DNA of 40,563 nt from Seison nebaliae (Eukaryota > Rotifera > Pararotatoria > Seisonacea > Seisonidae): the NCBI GenBank assembly GCA_023231475.1, contig JALJEE010002988.1, positions 1-40,563 on the forward strand, given 5' to 3'. Of this stretch, positions 10,639 through 21,273 are shown one piece after another; within the stretch, counting starts at the first letter, position 1; every line of letters begins with the position of its first letter. The translations under genes were made by a program, and so were the position numbers. The notes below the pieces were generated by a model, which saw nothing but the letters and a program-made list of their open reading frames with translations, did not search any database and was not told the DNA's origin.

Positions 10639-11699
10639 TTGACAACTATGGTTCTGGACGACAACAACCAAATACTTCGAGACAATTCCGAAAAGCACAA
10701 TCACCCAACTATTCCAAATAAAATCGAAAGCAGAAAAATTGTCGGACAACTGCAAATGGCATGTGCAATACCTGGAATTACCATTTCAGCAGTAATTGGC
10801 ACGACATTAGGACGAAGCAGTCAACAAATTCACGAAACTTTTTCCTGTCTGAAAAGTATCCAACGACGGGTGCGGAAAATGCGGAACAATAAGGCGAATT
10901 TCGCAATTTATTTTGTATATCAATTTAAATTTTTGTAAATTTTATCAAAGAACAAAATTTTCAAGAAATTCATATTTATGCGGACGACACCTTCGATAAG
11001 GCACCGAAAGATTTCAACCAATTATACGTTTTATCCATTCAAATTAATGGATACTTCATTGAACTTTTTTTCGCCACAATGAAAAATAGAAAAAAAGAAA
11101 CTTACAAAAAACTTTTTCAGGTGGTAAGTGCTTTTTCCACCTAAATCAATCAGTAATACGGAAGGTGACCGAAAAAGGAAAAAGGAAAAGATATTTGGAG
11201 GACAGTAATTTCAAAAGACAAATTAAGTTACTGTCGGCATTGTCCTATGTTCCGCCAAGAGACATTGCGACAACTTTTCATAAAATTTGCGAGGATCTCG
11301 TGGACATCGACGTGACTGAAATATATCAATATTTTGAAAACACCTTCGGTAATATCGAACAACACCAATATCGGTATTGTTAATCCTCTCATGCCGATAA
11401 ATGCGACTTATCCTCTAAAATTGTGGTCAAACTATTCCAGAGTATGCAAGGTTTGCCACGAACAACGGTGGGGAAGGAAACAACAATGCTTTAAAACACT
11501 TGATGCCGTGCACGCATACATCCTTAGTTCGGCTGAAATCCAATATTAGAGAAAGTATGAATTATAATAATATAAAATTAACCAACATTGTGAATGGAAA
11601 AACAGCGAGAATAAAGATGGAAGAAGCAGAAAAAGAAAATTGGATTCGTGAAAACGTTTCCCGTTACGAAGAGCATCTATCAAAAACTTATATTGAATA
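10639..11699 (+). mobile_element. Mutator-like (MULE/FLYWCH) transposase remnant
   Basis: Plus-strand pieces in MULE order: the end of a FLYWCH zinc-finger-like part (KHNHPTIPNKIESRKIVGQ, about 10695), the first catalytic region (YADDTFDKAPKDF, about 10975), then GKCFFHLNQSVIRKV (about 11125), the conserved C/W-FH block, and the downstream helical region to about 11700. The segment carrying the second catalytic Asp is missing between the first two blocks, and frames change between pieces, so the copy is dead. It abuts a second MULE copy on the opposite strand at 11546-12600, tail to tail. Confidence 0.6.
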
Positions 11700-12680
11700 A
11701 TTTTTACGATTTCCGGAATAATTTTTCCGAAAATATTAAATTTTATTACGTTGAAGACGTATTTCACTTTATCGAGTGGAATAAAAGAAAGATACATTAA
11801 ATTTCGAATTTCTTTTCTGAACTGTTTGTTGGTATTATATTTAGTTCTCATCTCAGAACTCCCCACTTTTCTTACGATGCTTTGGCAGAGGTGGAAATAA
11901 CACCCGTGGATAGATGCTGTAGGAAACAATGCCTCCAATGCGCTTATTGCGCCTAACTCAAAATCTAATGAGAAAGAAAGAGGTTTTATTTTTAACTTAT
12001 CCTTCATTATCCGAAACGCCTCTATATACGTTTCCTTTCTTTTGTTTTCCATCACCAGAAAAAATGAAAATATTAATCGATCATTCATTAAAATTCCAAT
12101 GACGTATAATTGATAGAAATTTTAGAGACATTTCGTAAACGTTCCATCCGTAAAGTAATGTTTGTTTTGCAAATGTTCTTCATCCACGTCAGACATGAAA
12201 AACAAAAGAAAATCTTCTTTTTCTACCGAAAAGTTGTAAATATCTTTTTTCCTGTCTTCGGCTCGATATCTTCGAACATTTCGTTTTTCCGAACTAAATC
12301 GTCGGTTTTCCTGCGGAACTATATTCGTTTCGCCTTCTTTTCTCATCTCATTTAATTCTTTTAATTGTTTTATTTTGTCGGCTGAGTTATTTAGATGATT
12401 ATGAATTACATTTCTCATCCAGATAGTTCGACCATCGAGCGTTATCGATGCCTTACATTTTGTGTTATATGATTGCCAACAACTGAAAATTTCCTTTCTC
12501 GATTCGTATTTTTTTCTGGAATAAAATAAATTCGTTTCGAATCGACAATCTTTCATTGTGAACTTTCATGCTATTAATTCTTTTCATAATTATATCCATT
12601 CGACCTAATAGGGACGCCATTTCAGTCTCAATTATATTCTGTATATCTTGTATCTCAATGTGTATCTTTTTTTTTCTCAA
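11546..12680 (-). mobile_element. Second Mutator-like (MULE/FLYWCH) transposase remnant, minus strand
   Basis: From the 5' end on the minus strand: a FLYWCH-type domain (FSCWQSYNTKCKASI...IHNHLNN, about 12500-12390), then KHYFTDGTFTKCL (first catalytic Asp, about 12130), then after a frame change LSFSLDFELGAISALEALFP (second catalytic block) and IHGCYFHLCQSIVRKV (about 11900). This is the canonical order of MULE transposases related to animal FLYWCH elements. It is better preserved than the plus-strand copy because it keeps the second catalytic region. At least one frameshift and a missing C-terminus show that it is inactive. Confidence 0.7.
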
Positions 12681-12689
12681 GTGTCAAAA

Positions 12690-13020
12690 ACTTTTTTCTT
12701 GAATTCTTCAACAACAATTCTTTCGAATTTACTGACCCATCGATGAGAACAATCGGTGTTTACCTCCATACCAATTCCTAATTTTGGGACTTATTGGTTG
12801 GCCTTATTTGATTTTTTTGTTAATAAAGGTTCTTTTTTCATTTTCTCTCTTGGAAACGACGATGTTGTTAATCTTCGATTCACTGTACTGAGATTGAGAC
12901 CTTAATCAAATTTACTGATGTTTTTTCTACAGGAACTTCCAACATTTTCGACTTCCGTTAGTATTCGATGATCAAGTCTTGAGTTGTGACCTTTTTGTGA
13001 CCCGTCTTCGACATATTTTC
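12690..13020 (-). mobile_element. Tc1-like transposase N-terminal remnant
   Basis: In several minus-strand frames one sees Tc1-type words: STVNRRLTTSSFPREKMKKEPLLT is approximated near 12890-12810 (helix-turn-helix to linker region), and IVLIDGSVNSKELL near 12745, which corresponds to the FVEGSMNSEKY block of the element at 14693. Several frameshifts separate the pieces. It is older or more damaged than the 14693-16715 copy and was probably interrupted by the adjacent MULE. Confidence 0.45.
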
Positions 13021-13942
13021 CCCATAATTTTCCTTATTTTTCCTATAAGAATATATTACACATTTCGATCAGGCGAGTTTTCAATAATACAATATTATAT
13101 AATATTATATTATTATTACAATATCGTTGATACTCATTCCTTTACCCAAGTAGGCGTCATTTTGGTCTTTTCATAATCATTCAATACATTTGCTTTACCC
13201 ATACCTCCGTATGATTTTAATTAACTGTGTTTTTAAATCTAAATCAAGATTACATCATGTGGACCTAAAATTTATCAATATTTTTGGAATATCAATATCA
13301 TATTGAAAAAAGTTTTGAACAAAATTAAATGTTGAACCGTTGGTTTTCTTCCACTGCCTATTCTCTTTTCTCGTTGAATTTTTTCTCTCCTAGACAAAAT
13401 TTCAGTTTCGAATCCTCTCTCTTCTTTTACTACTTATACTAATGCTTTCCACGTTCACTCACTCTTTTCTCATACTGTTCGATATTACCATTTACCACGA
13501 GATATTCCCCTTCCCGTTTTTAAGGACTTGATTTTTTCTTACGATCTTACGATTTTCTCTAATTAATCAAAAAACTCTTATCGACTTGCACCACTTGATC
13601 AATATTGGTGAGGACCGGAATTTTTTAAATATTTTTTCTAATTTATCCCAACGGGAATTTTGATAATAAATAATAATATATATTTTCACAAATGATAATA
13701 TTTTGTTAGTCAAGTACTACCAGTAATATTAGTACTAATTATTAATAACAATTAAAAGTTAATCAATCAAATCTTTACTTCTAATATACTACTAAAAAAA
13801 TTAACAGAGATATAAATTATGCAAACGAATATTTAAACAGTTCAAATATAAAACAGAAATTTACTGTTTGACGAAAGATTATTTTATTCAATAATTATGA
13901 TTTGAAAATTCTAGCAGTTTTATTGATTTAGTTTATATTTTA
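13021..13942. other. AT-rich non-coding DNA
   Basis: No supported gene. It contains short AATATTATATAATATTATATTATTATTAC-type low-complexity DNA (about 13088-13118) and otherwise unique AT-rich sequence downstream of the secreted-peptide ORF. Confidence 0.4.
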
Positions 13943-14182
13943 TTACAACCGTTTTAGAATATCCATCCATATTCGGCGATTTCCATATAAATTCGTGCCA
14001 AAAGGTACATAATGACGATTATACGTCTGAAGGGCATAAAAATTATTATTTTCTTGTGCGTTTTCGACTACATCCAAATTTTTCTCCAACCTATTCATGT
14101 ACCTTCTATACCCGTTGTAAGTCCAATAATGGGTAACTACATTGTGAAATAATAAAAAACTAATGAAAAATATAAAATTCAT
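13943..14182 (-). CDS. Small putative secreted peptide, 79 residues
   Basis: ATG at 14182 opens a 79-residue frame. Residues 1 to about 18 (MNFIFFISFLLFHNVVTH) look like a signal peptide. The remainder is rich in Tyr, Asn and Arg, lacks cysteine and ends GNRRIWMDILKRL. The other candidate at 5831-6121 shares size, signal, Tyr/Asn/Arg bias and a basic end with an RR-aromatic-Asp-Lys pattern, so the two may be distant paralogues. It lies inside the mobile-element island, isolated from other host genes. No family is recognised. A chance ORF remains possible, since the frame is short and AT-rich. Confidence 0.42.
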   Translation of the reverse strand: MNFIFFISFLLFHNVVTHYWTYNGYRRYMNRLEKNLDVVENAQENNNFYALQTYNRHYVPFGTNLYGNRRIWMDILKRL

Positions 14183-14692
14183 TTCGAGAAAATATTATTT
14201 TTTTGAATAATGATAACATGTGGAGTACTCGTTTGTTCGTATAATTTAAAGTAAATAATATTACGATTAAAAATTCTCATTAGAATGAGAGTTTTAACAG
14301 AACTCAAACTCTTTGTTTTATTGTTCGGGTCTAACAGTAAGTCATTCTAGAATTACAGTCTGTATTTTAATTTTTTAAGAAAAATTTTGTTACTAACAAT
14401 GGAACTTTGACTGCGAGGACTAACTACAAAAAAAATTAAAAGTGGAATTATGTAAAGTATTATTTTACAAAACATATTAACCAATCATATTATGCGTGTG
14501 GTGCATAGCGCATAACTTAATTAAGAACTTTTAAGCTATTTATATTTGCGATATGTGTATATGTTTTAAATTTTCTTTTGAATTCTAATGATTGAAGTTC
14601 CTTTGTAAGAGACCTAATAAGATGAATGTTGATAATTGTTGATCAGTTAATGCAACTAAATTCCCTGCTTTGATTCGATATGAATAAATAAA
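14183..14692. other. Non-coding DNA upstream of the secreted-peptide ORF
   Basis: AT-rich DNA with no coding signal. It would contain the promoter of the peptide ORF (minus strand) and ends at the probable left edge of the Tc1-like element. Confidence 0.35.
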
Positions 14693-16303
14693 TAAACTGG
14701 GTTTCAAAACTTTAGAAATTTATGGAAAAAGCATCTTTTTAGCAACAAACTGAACCTTTATTTTTCAAGACATCAGCTATTCGTCGTGGAAATGAATCAA
14801 TTAAATTATCAATAAAGTTTTGTTCGGTTTTATCCCAACAATACGTCACCCTGGTTTTTAATTCTTCCACTGTTTGAAATTGCTTAATTTCAGCATAGAC
14901 ATCCTAATGTCTACATCATAATGTTTCGATTACATTCAAATCCGTACTGCATGCTGGCCATTTCATTACTACTACATCTTGATTATCCATCCAATCTTTA
15001 GTGGCTTTTGAGATATGTGGCCTAGCATTATCTTGTTGAAATATCAATTTGCAGTCCTTGTCCAAAGCTGGACAGACATATTTGAAGAGAATATCCATGT
15101 ATTTCTCTGAATTCATACTTCCTTCAACGAAAACTATTGGTGTACGACCACCAAGCCAAATTCCGGCCCACACCATAATCCCCTTTTTCGACCCGGCAAC
15201 CGATGCGAAGATAATTTCTTTTTCTTTTCTAAAATCCCTCCAATAGTACAGAAAACCATCAGGTCGTCAAGCATCATCATGATTTGTTTTCCATTATAAC
15301 CCTTTTCAATCCATTCAGTTATTGCTTCCGTTCTTTTCGTTTTATGCTGGGAATTAAGTTTGGGTTCCTTTTGCATTTTTTCCGAATGGACCTTTCCTTC
15401 TTTTAATCTCCTACAAATGGTCGATTTACTTGCGTTTGTTTTGCATTTCTCGGCTATAGATCGAGAATTGCTACCCATTTTTCGACCTTCGCGGCAAATT
15501 CGACTGTCTAACCTGGCCGATGTGCACCGATTCCTTCCGGTTTCCTTCATCCTCGTCCCATAATTCTTATCATTTTTAAATGAATAAATAACTTTCTTCG
15601 ACCGATTAATTTTCCTGCCGATATTCTACTGAAACACCTTCGGACAATAAGGCCGTTATCTGTCCTTTTTCGAACTCCGATAATGTTTTTGCTTTCCCTG
15701 TAATAAAATGTGATTAGCGATAGTATGTGATAGTAAAATATAAAAAATAGCGTGGGTCGAAATATATTCCGATTCACGTAAAGGCGACCAATTTCTAATT
15801 CGTATATTGCCAATCCATCGACTGATGTCGTCGACTGAGGCTGAATTTGCCGCCAATTTCGAATGTTCCGACATAATGAAGATATTCGGGAGACCTTTTC
15901 ATTTTGAATCTCTTCGATCTTTAGATTGCTGACCAATTTAATCCCTTCATCTTCGGTGTTGACGGCAGAATATTTTAGTTTTTCCAATGTTGTCATTCGC
16001 CTTACTTCTTGTTCGTCGTCGGAATGATTGTGTTCACCTTTTTGATTCATTATAATGATAATATGATAATATAACTCTATCGAGATAAAGGATACGTTAT
16101 TTCGCAAACATGCGTAGACCACTGCGCTATGCACGCTCAAAATTTACTTTTATTTTAAAAGTTACATTTTTTTAAAACAAGGGGGATAGATTAATTAGTT
16201 GGATATTGGATTGGAATTCTTCTGGTTTACGGGAACTTCGTTCCCTAAAATAGTCATCGAATCGAAATTTGGACAGTTTGTCACCTTGAAAAGAGACATT
16301 TCC

Positions 16304-16490
16304 CCACCCTTTTATACAAATCTGAGCTTCGTTTTCTTAAAAGGGACAGTTCGCCACCCTTTTATACAAATCTGAGCTCCGTTTTCTTAAAAGGGACAGT
16401 TCGCCACCCTCCTTGTGTATTTTCGGCGTTTTCGCCACCTTTTTATACAAATTTGTATGTATTTTTGGCGTTTTCGTCACCTTTATATAC
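16304..16490. repeat. 50-bp tandem repeat array inside the Tc1-like element
   Basis: Units begin CCACCCTTTTATACAAATCT at 16304 and 16354 (two complete 50-bp copies differing by a few bases), followed by shortened units at 16404 (CCACCCTCC), 16435 and about 16477. Each unit ends in TTCG. The array lies between the transposase start and the right terminus, so it is part of the element's end region. Confidence 0.8.
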
Positions 16491-16640
16491 AATATACAAC
16501 TATGTAATATAATATACTATACATGCTGCATGACTTTGAGTCGACGATTATTAGCTGTAATAGAACGAAAAGGTGGTTCTACAAACTATTAAATTTCAAT
16601 TAATTAAAATTTTCAGACGTTTTAAGATGAAAAATAAACT

Positions 16641-16706
16641 GTCCCAACATTTATGCCTAAGTTTTTTTCGTCTATAATGGAAAATCCTATGTCCCAACAT
16701 TTATGC
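16641..16706. repeat. Paired 16-bp direct repeats near the transposon terminus
   Basis: GTCCCAACATTTATGC occurs at 16641-16656 and again at 16691-16706, exactly 50 bp apart, the outer copy next to the terminal CACTG/TA. Two spaced transposase-binding sites within the terminal repeat are known for Tc3, so this is probably the same arrangement. Confidence 0.7.
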
Positions 16707-16912
16707 TACCCACTGTATTATATGTATTAGATGACGGTCATATTATATACATTTGTCACTTTAAGTTAGGCTATTTTTTTAAATGCCTAATATAATAAAT
16801 ATAACAAATCAAAAAAGAAGTTCAGCAGTTTCAAAAATAACGTCAATTTTTGAAGGGAATTTAAAAGAGCAAGAGAAAATCGGACTAATTGAATAAAAAA
16901 TTGTTGGGATCG

Positions 16913-18445
16913 ATGGAGGTAGAAAAAGTAGTTGATTGGACAATGGTGCGTAGAAATTTGCAGAAAGAAGTATCGTGTTGCAATTCAATGATCAAATGTT
17001 TCTGTGCCGTGTTCGGTGTGTTATTTTTGATGTGGTTCGATAATGAAATGACGGAATTGTTTGGGATATTGTATTTGAATCGGTTTATTATCATTCTAAT
17101 TCATATTTATCTCTTCAACGTTCTCTATGCCTTGCTACGCGACTTTCAATTTTTGGAAAATAATCGAATTTATTTGACAGAGGAAGAGATGATGTTTTAT
17201 CGAATTCCTTATTTCACATATTCATTTTCTCTTTATGAACCACAACAAATGAATAGTATCTCCAAATTGAATAGATTAGAATCTAGTGAAGAGATGAAAG
17301 GAAAGGTAAATTGTTTCGAATATTTGATGGATGTGACTGAACATGATATCCGTCCAAAATTGAGGAAACCTCTTCTGGATCGATCGAGTGCACCAACTAT
17401 GAGACGAATGATGATAAAAGAGAAGACTGTCCAACAAATCGGATCACGAATAGAAAAGAAAAACGAACAATTGAGTACATCTTATTTCTTAACTTCCAAT
17501 TATCCTTTGGATGAAAGAGAAGAGAAATTGGAATTATATGATCAACAACGATTAAACATTCGTCAATGGTTATCGAAAACGATATTTCATCCTCTCATTC
17601 GCAATGTAGATTTAATGAATCAACGTTTATCCGAAATGAATCATCCAATTCGAATAGGAGAAGATGATGTGTCAAAATTGAAACAGTTCTTGAATGATTT
17701 GAAATCACAAGGAATTTCTGCCATTAATCCAACTGGCAATTCAACCACAGCTCAAATTGATTGTCATTCATGGACGATGACAACATTGTCAATTATTATA
17801 AATTATTTTGATTTGTCAACATGTCAAAAATATTTGTTGGATCGATATAGAGCCTTATCATCTGGTTCGTCGTTAATTCAATTCTCATTCGATTCTAATG
17901 AAAATGATCATTATCTTCCATCTGATTCCTCCATTATCATGCACTCATTTCTCACTTATATGGATTGCTTGTCGAACAAAACTCAACATTATCATTCCAA
18001 TTCTCCATTTTCCGAACATTATTTCTTGAAATTGAAAGGAAAGAAAAATAACTCACAACAAACACGGAACGAAGGTAAACAAAAGAAATTTCAAATGTCG
18101 TCCTCCTTCTGTTCGGGTGGATGTAATTACCGCTCTTCCTATGACAAGAAAAATCAGTCGATCGATACCAATGTCAATTCAACGAAGGAAATTAATAGCA
18201 AATCGGGAAAATCGGCAACGTTGAAGATAATGGAATTATCATCTTCCAATTACACCATTCAATTAAATGGAAACAATATGATGACAGTACTGAATGATAA
18301 GAACAATGTGTTCGACACTATTATCACGTTCATTTGGATGGTACATACACATTTAGATGATAAGATTTTAAATACATTATCACTTAATTCTGATGGTGTC
18401 AATTTGTTATGTGTATTGACGATGGAAAGAAATGATTTATTTTAA
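16913..18445 (+). CDS. TMEM209: TMEM209 homologue (nuclear-envelope/pore protein)
   Basis: Single exon, 510 residues from ATG 16913; the frame runs a little further upstream but only from a TTG. Two membrane segments lie near residues 22-42 and 48-75, followed by a soluble region. Family blocks are visible: LNIRQWLSKTIFHPLIRNVD (matching TMEM209's IRQWIS..IL.PL), CHSWTMTTLSIIINYF, SGSSLIQFSF, SSIIMHSFLTYMDC and the terminal DTIITFIWMVHTHLDDKILNTLSL..GVNLLCVL. Human TMEM209 is about 560 residues, so this is near complete; it belongs to the family often labelled cytochrome b561 N-terminal. TMEM209 resides in the nuclear envelope and associates with the nuclear pore; its molecular job is poorly defined. 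The segment near residue 370-440 is low complexity and lineage-specific. Confidence 0.85.
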   Translation: MEVEKVVDWTMVRRNLQKEVSCCNSMIKCFCAVFGVLFLMWFDNEMTELFGILYLNRFIIILIHIYLFNVLYALLRDFQFLENNRIYLTEEEMMFYRIPYFTYSFSLYEPQQMNSISKLNRLESSEEMKGKVNCFEYLMDVTEHDIRPKLRKPLLDRSSAPTMRRMMIKEKTVQQIGSRIEKKNEQLSTSYFLTSNYPLDEREEKLELYDQQRLNIRQWLSKTIFHPLIRNVDLMNQRLSEMNHPIRIGEDDVSKLKQFLNDLKSQGISAINPTGNSTTAQIDCHSWTMTTLSIIINYFDLSTCQKYLLDRYRALSSGSSLIQFSFDSNENDHYLPSDSSIIMHSFLTYMDCLSNKTQHYHSNSPFSEHYFLKLKGKKNNSQQTRNEGKQKKFQMSSSFCSGGCNYRSSYDKKNQSIDTNVNSTKEINSKSGKSATLKIMELSSSNYTIQLNGNNMMTVLNDKNNVFDTIITFIWMVHTHLDDKILNTLSLNSDGVNLLCVLTMERNDLF

Positions 18446-19202
18446 TCTACTTTCGAATATCTTCCATAATTCTGATTCATAATTTGGTAGAGTTTTAAAA
18501 GAAAAAATTATTCAAGTTCTCTTTTCATTTATCATATCTTTAAACCGTTTTTCTTTAACTCATGAATATTAATATGTCATTCACTTAAACATTTCATCAA
18601 ACAGTTTCTTATTTTATGAATGTGCATGAGAATAAAATGTAATTAAGTAAGTTTCATTTAATTAAATTTGATCAAGATATTATCGACTATTATCTCAATG
18701 TTTTATGTTCATTTTATTGATGCAAAATTAAAAATTTAAAGTGGTTTTTCAAATAAAATTTTTCTTCTTTTTTAAATTAAATTAACATATAGGTTACTAA
18801 CGATAAAACTATGCAATTTGTTTTTTTAATTTATTGTATAAGTTCGAAAAAATGAAGAACAAATTGAATAATTTTAAAATCTGTAGCTTCTTACCAAATG
18901 TCGAACTTCGTACCAAAGCTTCTTACATGTACGGTCGACATCACGAAAGCGGTAAAATACATAATTTACAACATCTTTTTTAACCAGTAAGATATCAAAA
19001 AGAACTCTTCTCTCGATTTTATTCTCTAAAAAAAACCATCATCTAATTCTCGTGGATTTTATATCTTAATCTTCTTGATCTAGATACGACATAGGGAAAT
19101 AAAGATTAATTGTTATTTTATAATTCTTTAGCTCACAGCTACAGTTGCATGGTATAAATTTTGGTTGAAATAAAGTCGAACAATTTTTCAGTTTAATATC
19201 AA
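18446..19202. other. Intergenic with possible promoter and trans-splice acceptor of LLPH
   Basis: AT-rich gap between TMEM209 and LLPH. GGTATAAATTT (about 19151) is TATA-like. AATTTTTCAG ending at 19191, 11 nt before the LLPH ATG, matches the nematode TTTTCAG acceptor consensus and has no donor needed in the short leader. Nothing else is seen. Confidence 0.45.
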
Positions 19203-19523
19203 ATGGCGAAGAGTATCCGAAGTAAGAGACAGCGGAAGATGAGGGCGAAGAAACGAACAAAAAATGAACCCAAAATTTTGGAGAGTCTCCAACGATTATC
19301 GGACAAACAAAAATTGGAGCAGATTGAACAAAATATGGAGGTGGATAGTTCGATAAATGAGACGAAGGAAGATATCGAATCTTCCGAAATGGAAGTTGAT
19401 ACAAAAAAGAAAACGACGAAGGAAGTTCGTTTTTCCGTTGCCAGTCGAGCCAAACGGAAATTGTTAAAAAAATTGGAGAAGAAAATAAAACGAAAGAAGA
19501 TAAAAGAGAAGAAAAAGCTGTAA
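19203..19523 (+). CDS. LLPH: LLPH homologue (small basic nucleolar protein)
   Basis: Single exon of 106 residues. The N-terminus MAKSIRSKRQRKMRAKKRTK is almost the LLPH signature (human MAKSLRSKWKRKMRAEKRKK). A central acidic stretch contains EVDSS...SSEMEVDTKKK, and the C-terminus is a dense lysine/arginine tail (RAKRKLLKKLEKKIKRKK...). LLPH is a nucleolar ribosome-biogenesis factor of about 130 residues, so this copy is slightly short. It ends 127 bp before the QTRT2 start on the same strand, a spacing seen in nematode operons. Confidence 0.85.
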   Translation: MAKSIRSKRQRKMRAKKRTKNEPKILESLQRLSDKQKLEQIEQNMEVDSSINETKEDIESSEMEVDTKKKTTKEVRFSVASRAKRKLLKKLEKKIKRKKIKEKKKL

Positions 19524-19626
19524 GAGAAGACATTAATTTTTTCCTATTTTTTATTTCATCTGATTATTTCTCTCATCTCCCCACATGTCGGAAAGTTTTT
19601 AAGAAATTTCTTTTATCTTCCATTTA

Positions 19627-19650
19627 TTTTCATCAGATACTCTAATAAAA
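19627..19650 (+). promoter_or_regulatory. Possible trans-splice acceptor of QTRT2
   Basis: TTTTCATCAG ends at 19636, 14 nt before the QTRT2 ATG at 19651, with no in-gene donor preceding it. In position and sequence it resembles an outron acceptor for spliced-leader addition. Inference only. Confidence 0.35.
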
Positions 19651-21273
19651 ATGAAGAAAAATATGTTGGAATTTCCATTATTCACAATTAATATGAATTA
19701 TGGTTATTTGAAAATTTATTTGAAATTGGGACGTTCATTTTAATTGTCCCAAGGTTCCATTCCATTCCTCCAACCACTTCAGATTGAGAAGTTGATGAAT
19801 TTGACAAGTCCATTACTCTTCTCTTTCGAATATTTGTTAGTTAATAATTCTAATGAATTTTCCTCATTTTTCTTTTTTTATAGATTGGACAATAAGGAAA
19901 CGTTGAAGTTGTATAAACAACAAACAAATAAGAATTTATTAAATTTTTTTGGATTTTCTTCAGTTTTCTTTCTTTGTCTTCTTAAAAATTTATTATGAGA
20001 GAAATAGGAGAGACCATATTTCATTTGTCAACGAAATGTATTTGGAGAAATCGTTGATGGAAAGAATGATATGAAGAACGTTTCGTTGTGGAATAATAAT
20101 GGTAGATCGAAAGTTAATGATGCTGATTATGATAATTTATTAAAAATACTCAAAAACGATATGAAAGAAGATAATTTTATTATCGAATTGTTACATGATG
20201 ATGAATATATTGATAAAAGAAGAAAGAAACGAATGGTAAAAGCGATGAAAAGGAATGAAAATTTCCGTTTGAATTGTTTAAAGAATGAGAAAAATAAAGA
20301 TTCTCTCATTTTTCCATTGATCGGAAATGAGAATATCGAAGAAAGTCGATTGAGATATATGGAGAGTATTTTTGAAGAAACAAAAGATTTCAGTTTAATA
20401 TCTTTTAAAAGAAAATTCTTCTAATTAACTTCTGATTAATTTATCTTCAAGAATTTTATTCAATCTCATCAATCATTTCGAATGAGAAGAAGATATTTGT
20501 AAATGAAAGGAATGAATCAATCCTACCAGAACTGACACGAAAGATGAAGGTTTCAATGTTCAGTATTTCGACTATTAATTAAATTATATGTTAAGATTGT
20601 GATGAATAAGAAAGATAATCATATCTGTTTATTTCAAGGAATTTATAATTTATACGAAATTTTTCAACTCATTGAAAGTGGTGTGGACGTATTCAACTCA
20701 TTATATCCATTCGTTCTTGCTGATCATGGACTTGTTCTCAATTTCTCATCAATTAGTCAAGAAACAAACTTAAGAAAAATAATTAATTTGAATGATGTTA
20801 TTGAATTCCCCAAATTGGAATTTAATCGTCTAACTAAACATTTGTATAATTTCGCGAATGAAAACAGTTCGGGTGAAATTTCAATTTTTTCTAAAAGGTT
20901 TTTAAATCATTATTATGTATCTGATGCTTATCTTTTCTGATCTTAAAGATGTACAGGTAAGAAAGAGAAGATAGACGAGAATTGTCAATGTTATTGTTGC
21001 CGTGAGAGTTTCTCAATCGGTTACATTAATCATCTTCTGATCACTCAGGAAACCTTGGGGAAAACTTTATTAATTTTGTTAGTTTTTTTTATTCGAAGAA
21101 GTGAACGGGATATATTCTATTTGAAAATAATTTTAATCTAAAGACACAATCTTCATGTTTATTCCGAATTCTTCGGAGAGGTTCGACGAATCCGTTCTGA
21201 TGAGAAGAAATGGAATGAAATGAGAGAATATCTTCGAAATTTATATAAATCGAATTGTTTGAGAATAAATTAA
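19651..21273 (+). CDS. QTRT2: Queuine tRNA-ribosyltransferase accessory subunit 2
   Basis: Eight exons: 19651-19702, 19754-19835, 19884-19962, 20008-20392, 20452-20549, 20596-20897, 20949-21077, 21144-21273; 418 residues, against about 415 in human. QTRT2 is the non-catalytic partner of QTRT1 in exchanging guanine for queuine at tRNA wobble position 34. Matches: VSLWNNNGR (human VSVWSVAGR), GIYNLYEIFQLIESGVDVFNS ([21 protein letters not shown]), and the zinc site C345, C347, C350 (CQCYCC) with H377 in LHNLHVYSEFF. The start lacks about 25 residues of the human N-terminus. Exon 6 has two usable acceptors (AAG at 20595 or 20610), both in frame. All seven introns start GTT; five end AAG. Its TAA overlaps the PAH stop on the other strand. 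Confidence 0.88.

Larger units (their letters stand above)
14693..16715 (-). mobile_element. Tc1/Tc3-like DNA transposon, broken copy
   Basis: The minus strand encodes a damaged transposase. Head: GKAKTLSEFEKGQITALLSE (about 15700-15640, just after a TTACAG acceptor), then SRSIAEKCKTNASKSTICRRL (helix-turn-helix, about 15465-15405). Core: MVWAGIWLGGRTPIVFVEGS (from 15176), LIFQQDNARPH (second Asp, about 15050), STDLNVIE (third acidic residue, about 14930). Tail: LIDSFPRRIADVLKNKG (about 14800). Frameshifts occur, at least one between the head and the catalytic core and one after ETL. The right end reads inward CAGTGGGTAGCATAAATG from 16715 and is flanked by TA, as in Tc1 insertions; the left end near 14693 (ACTGGGT) matches only partly. 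Tc3-like elements are common in nematodes. Confidence 0.75.

Noticed and set aside
19066-19533. A 155-codon minus-strand frame rich in Ser and Phe
   Set aside because: It is the antisense shadow of LLPH, whose N-terminal signature is clear on the plus strand.
20393-20424. QTRT2 split into two genes at the TAA near 20422
   Set aside because: A 59-nt intron removes this stop, and the two halves align in order to one QTRT2 protein of the expected length.
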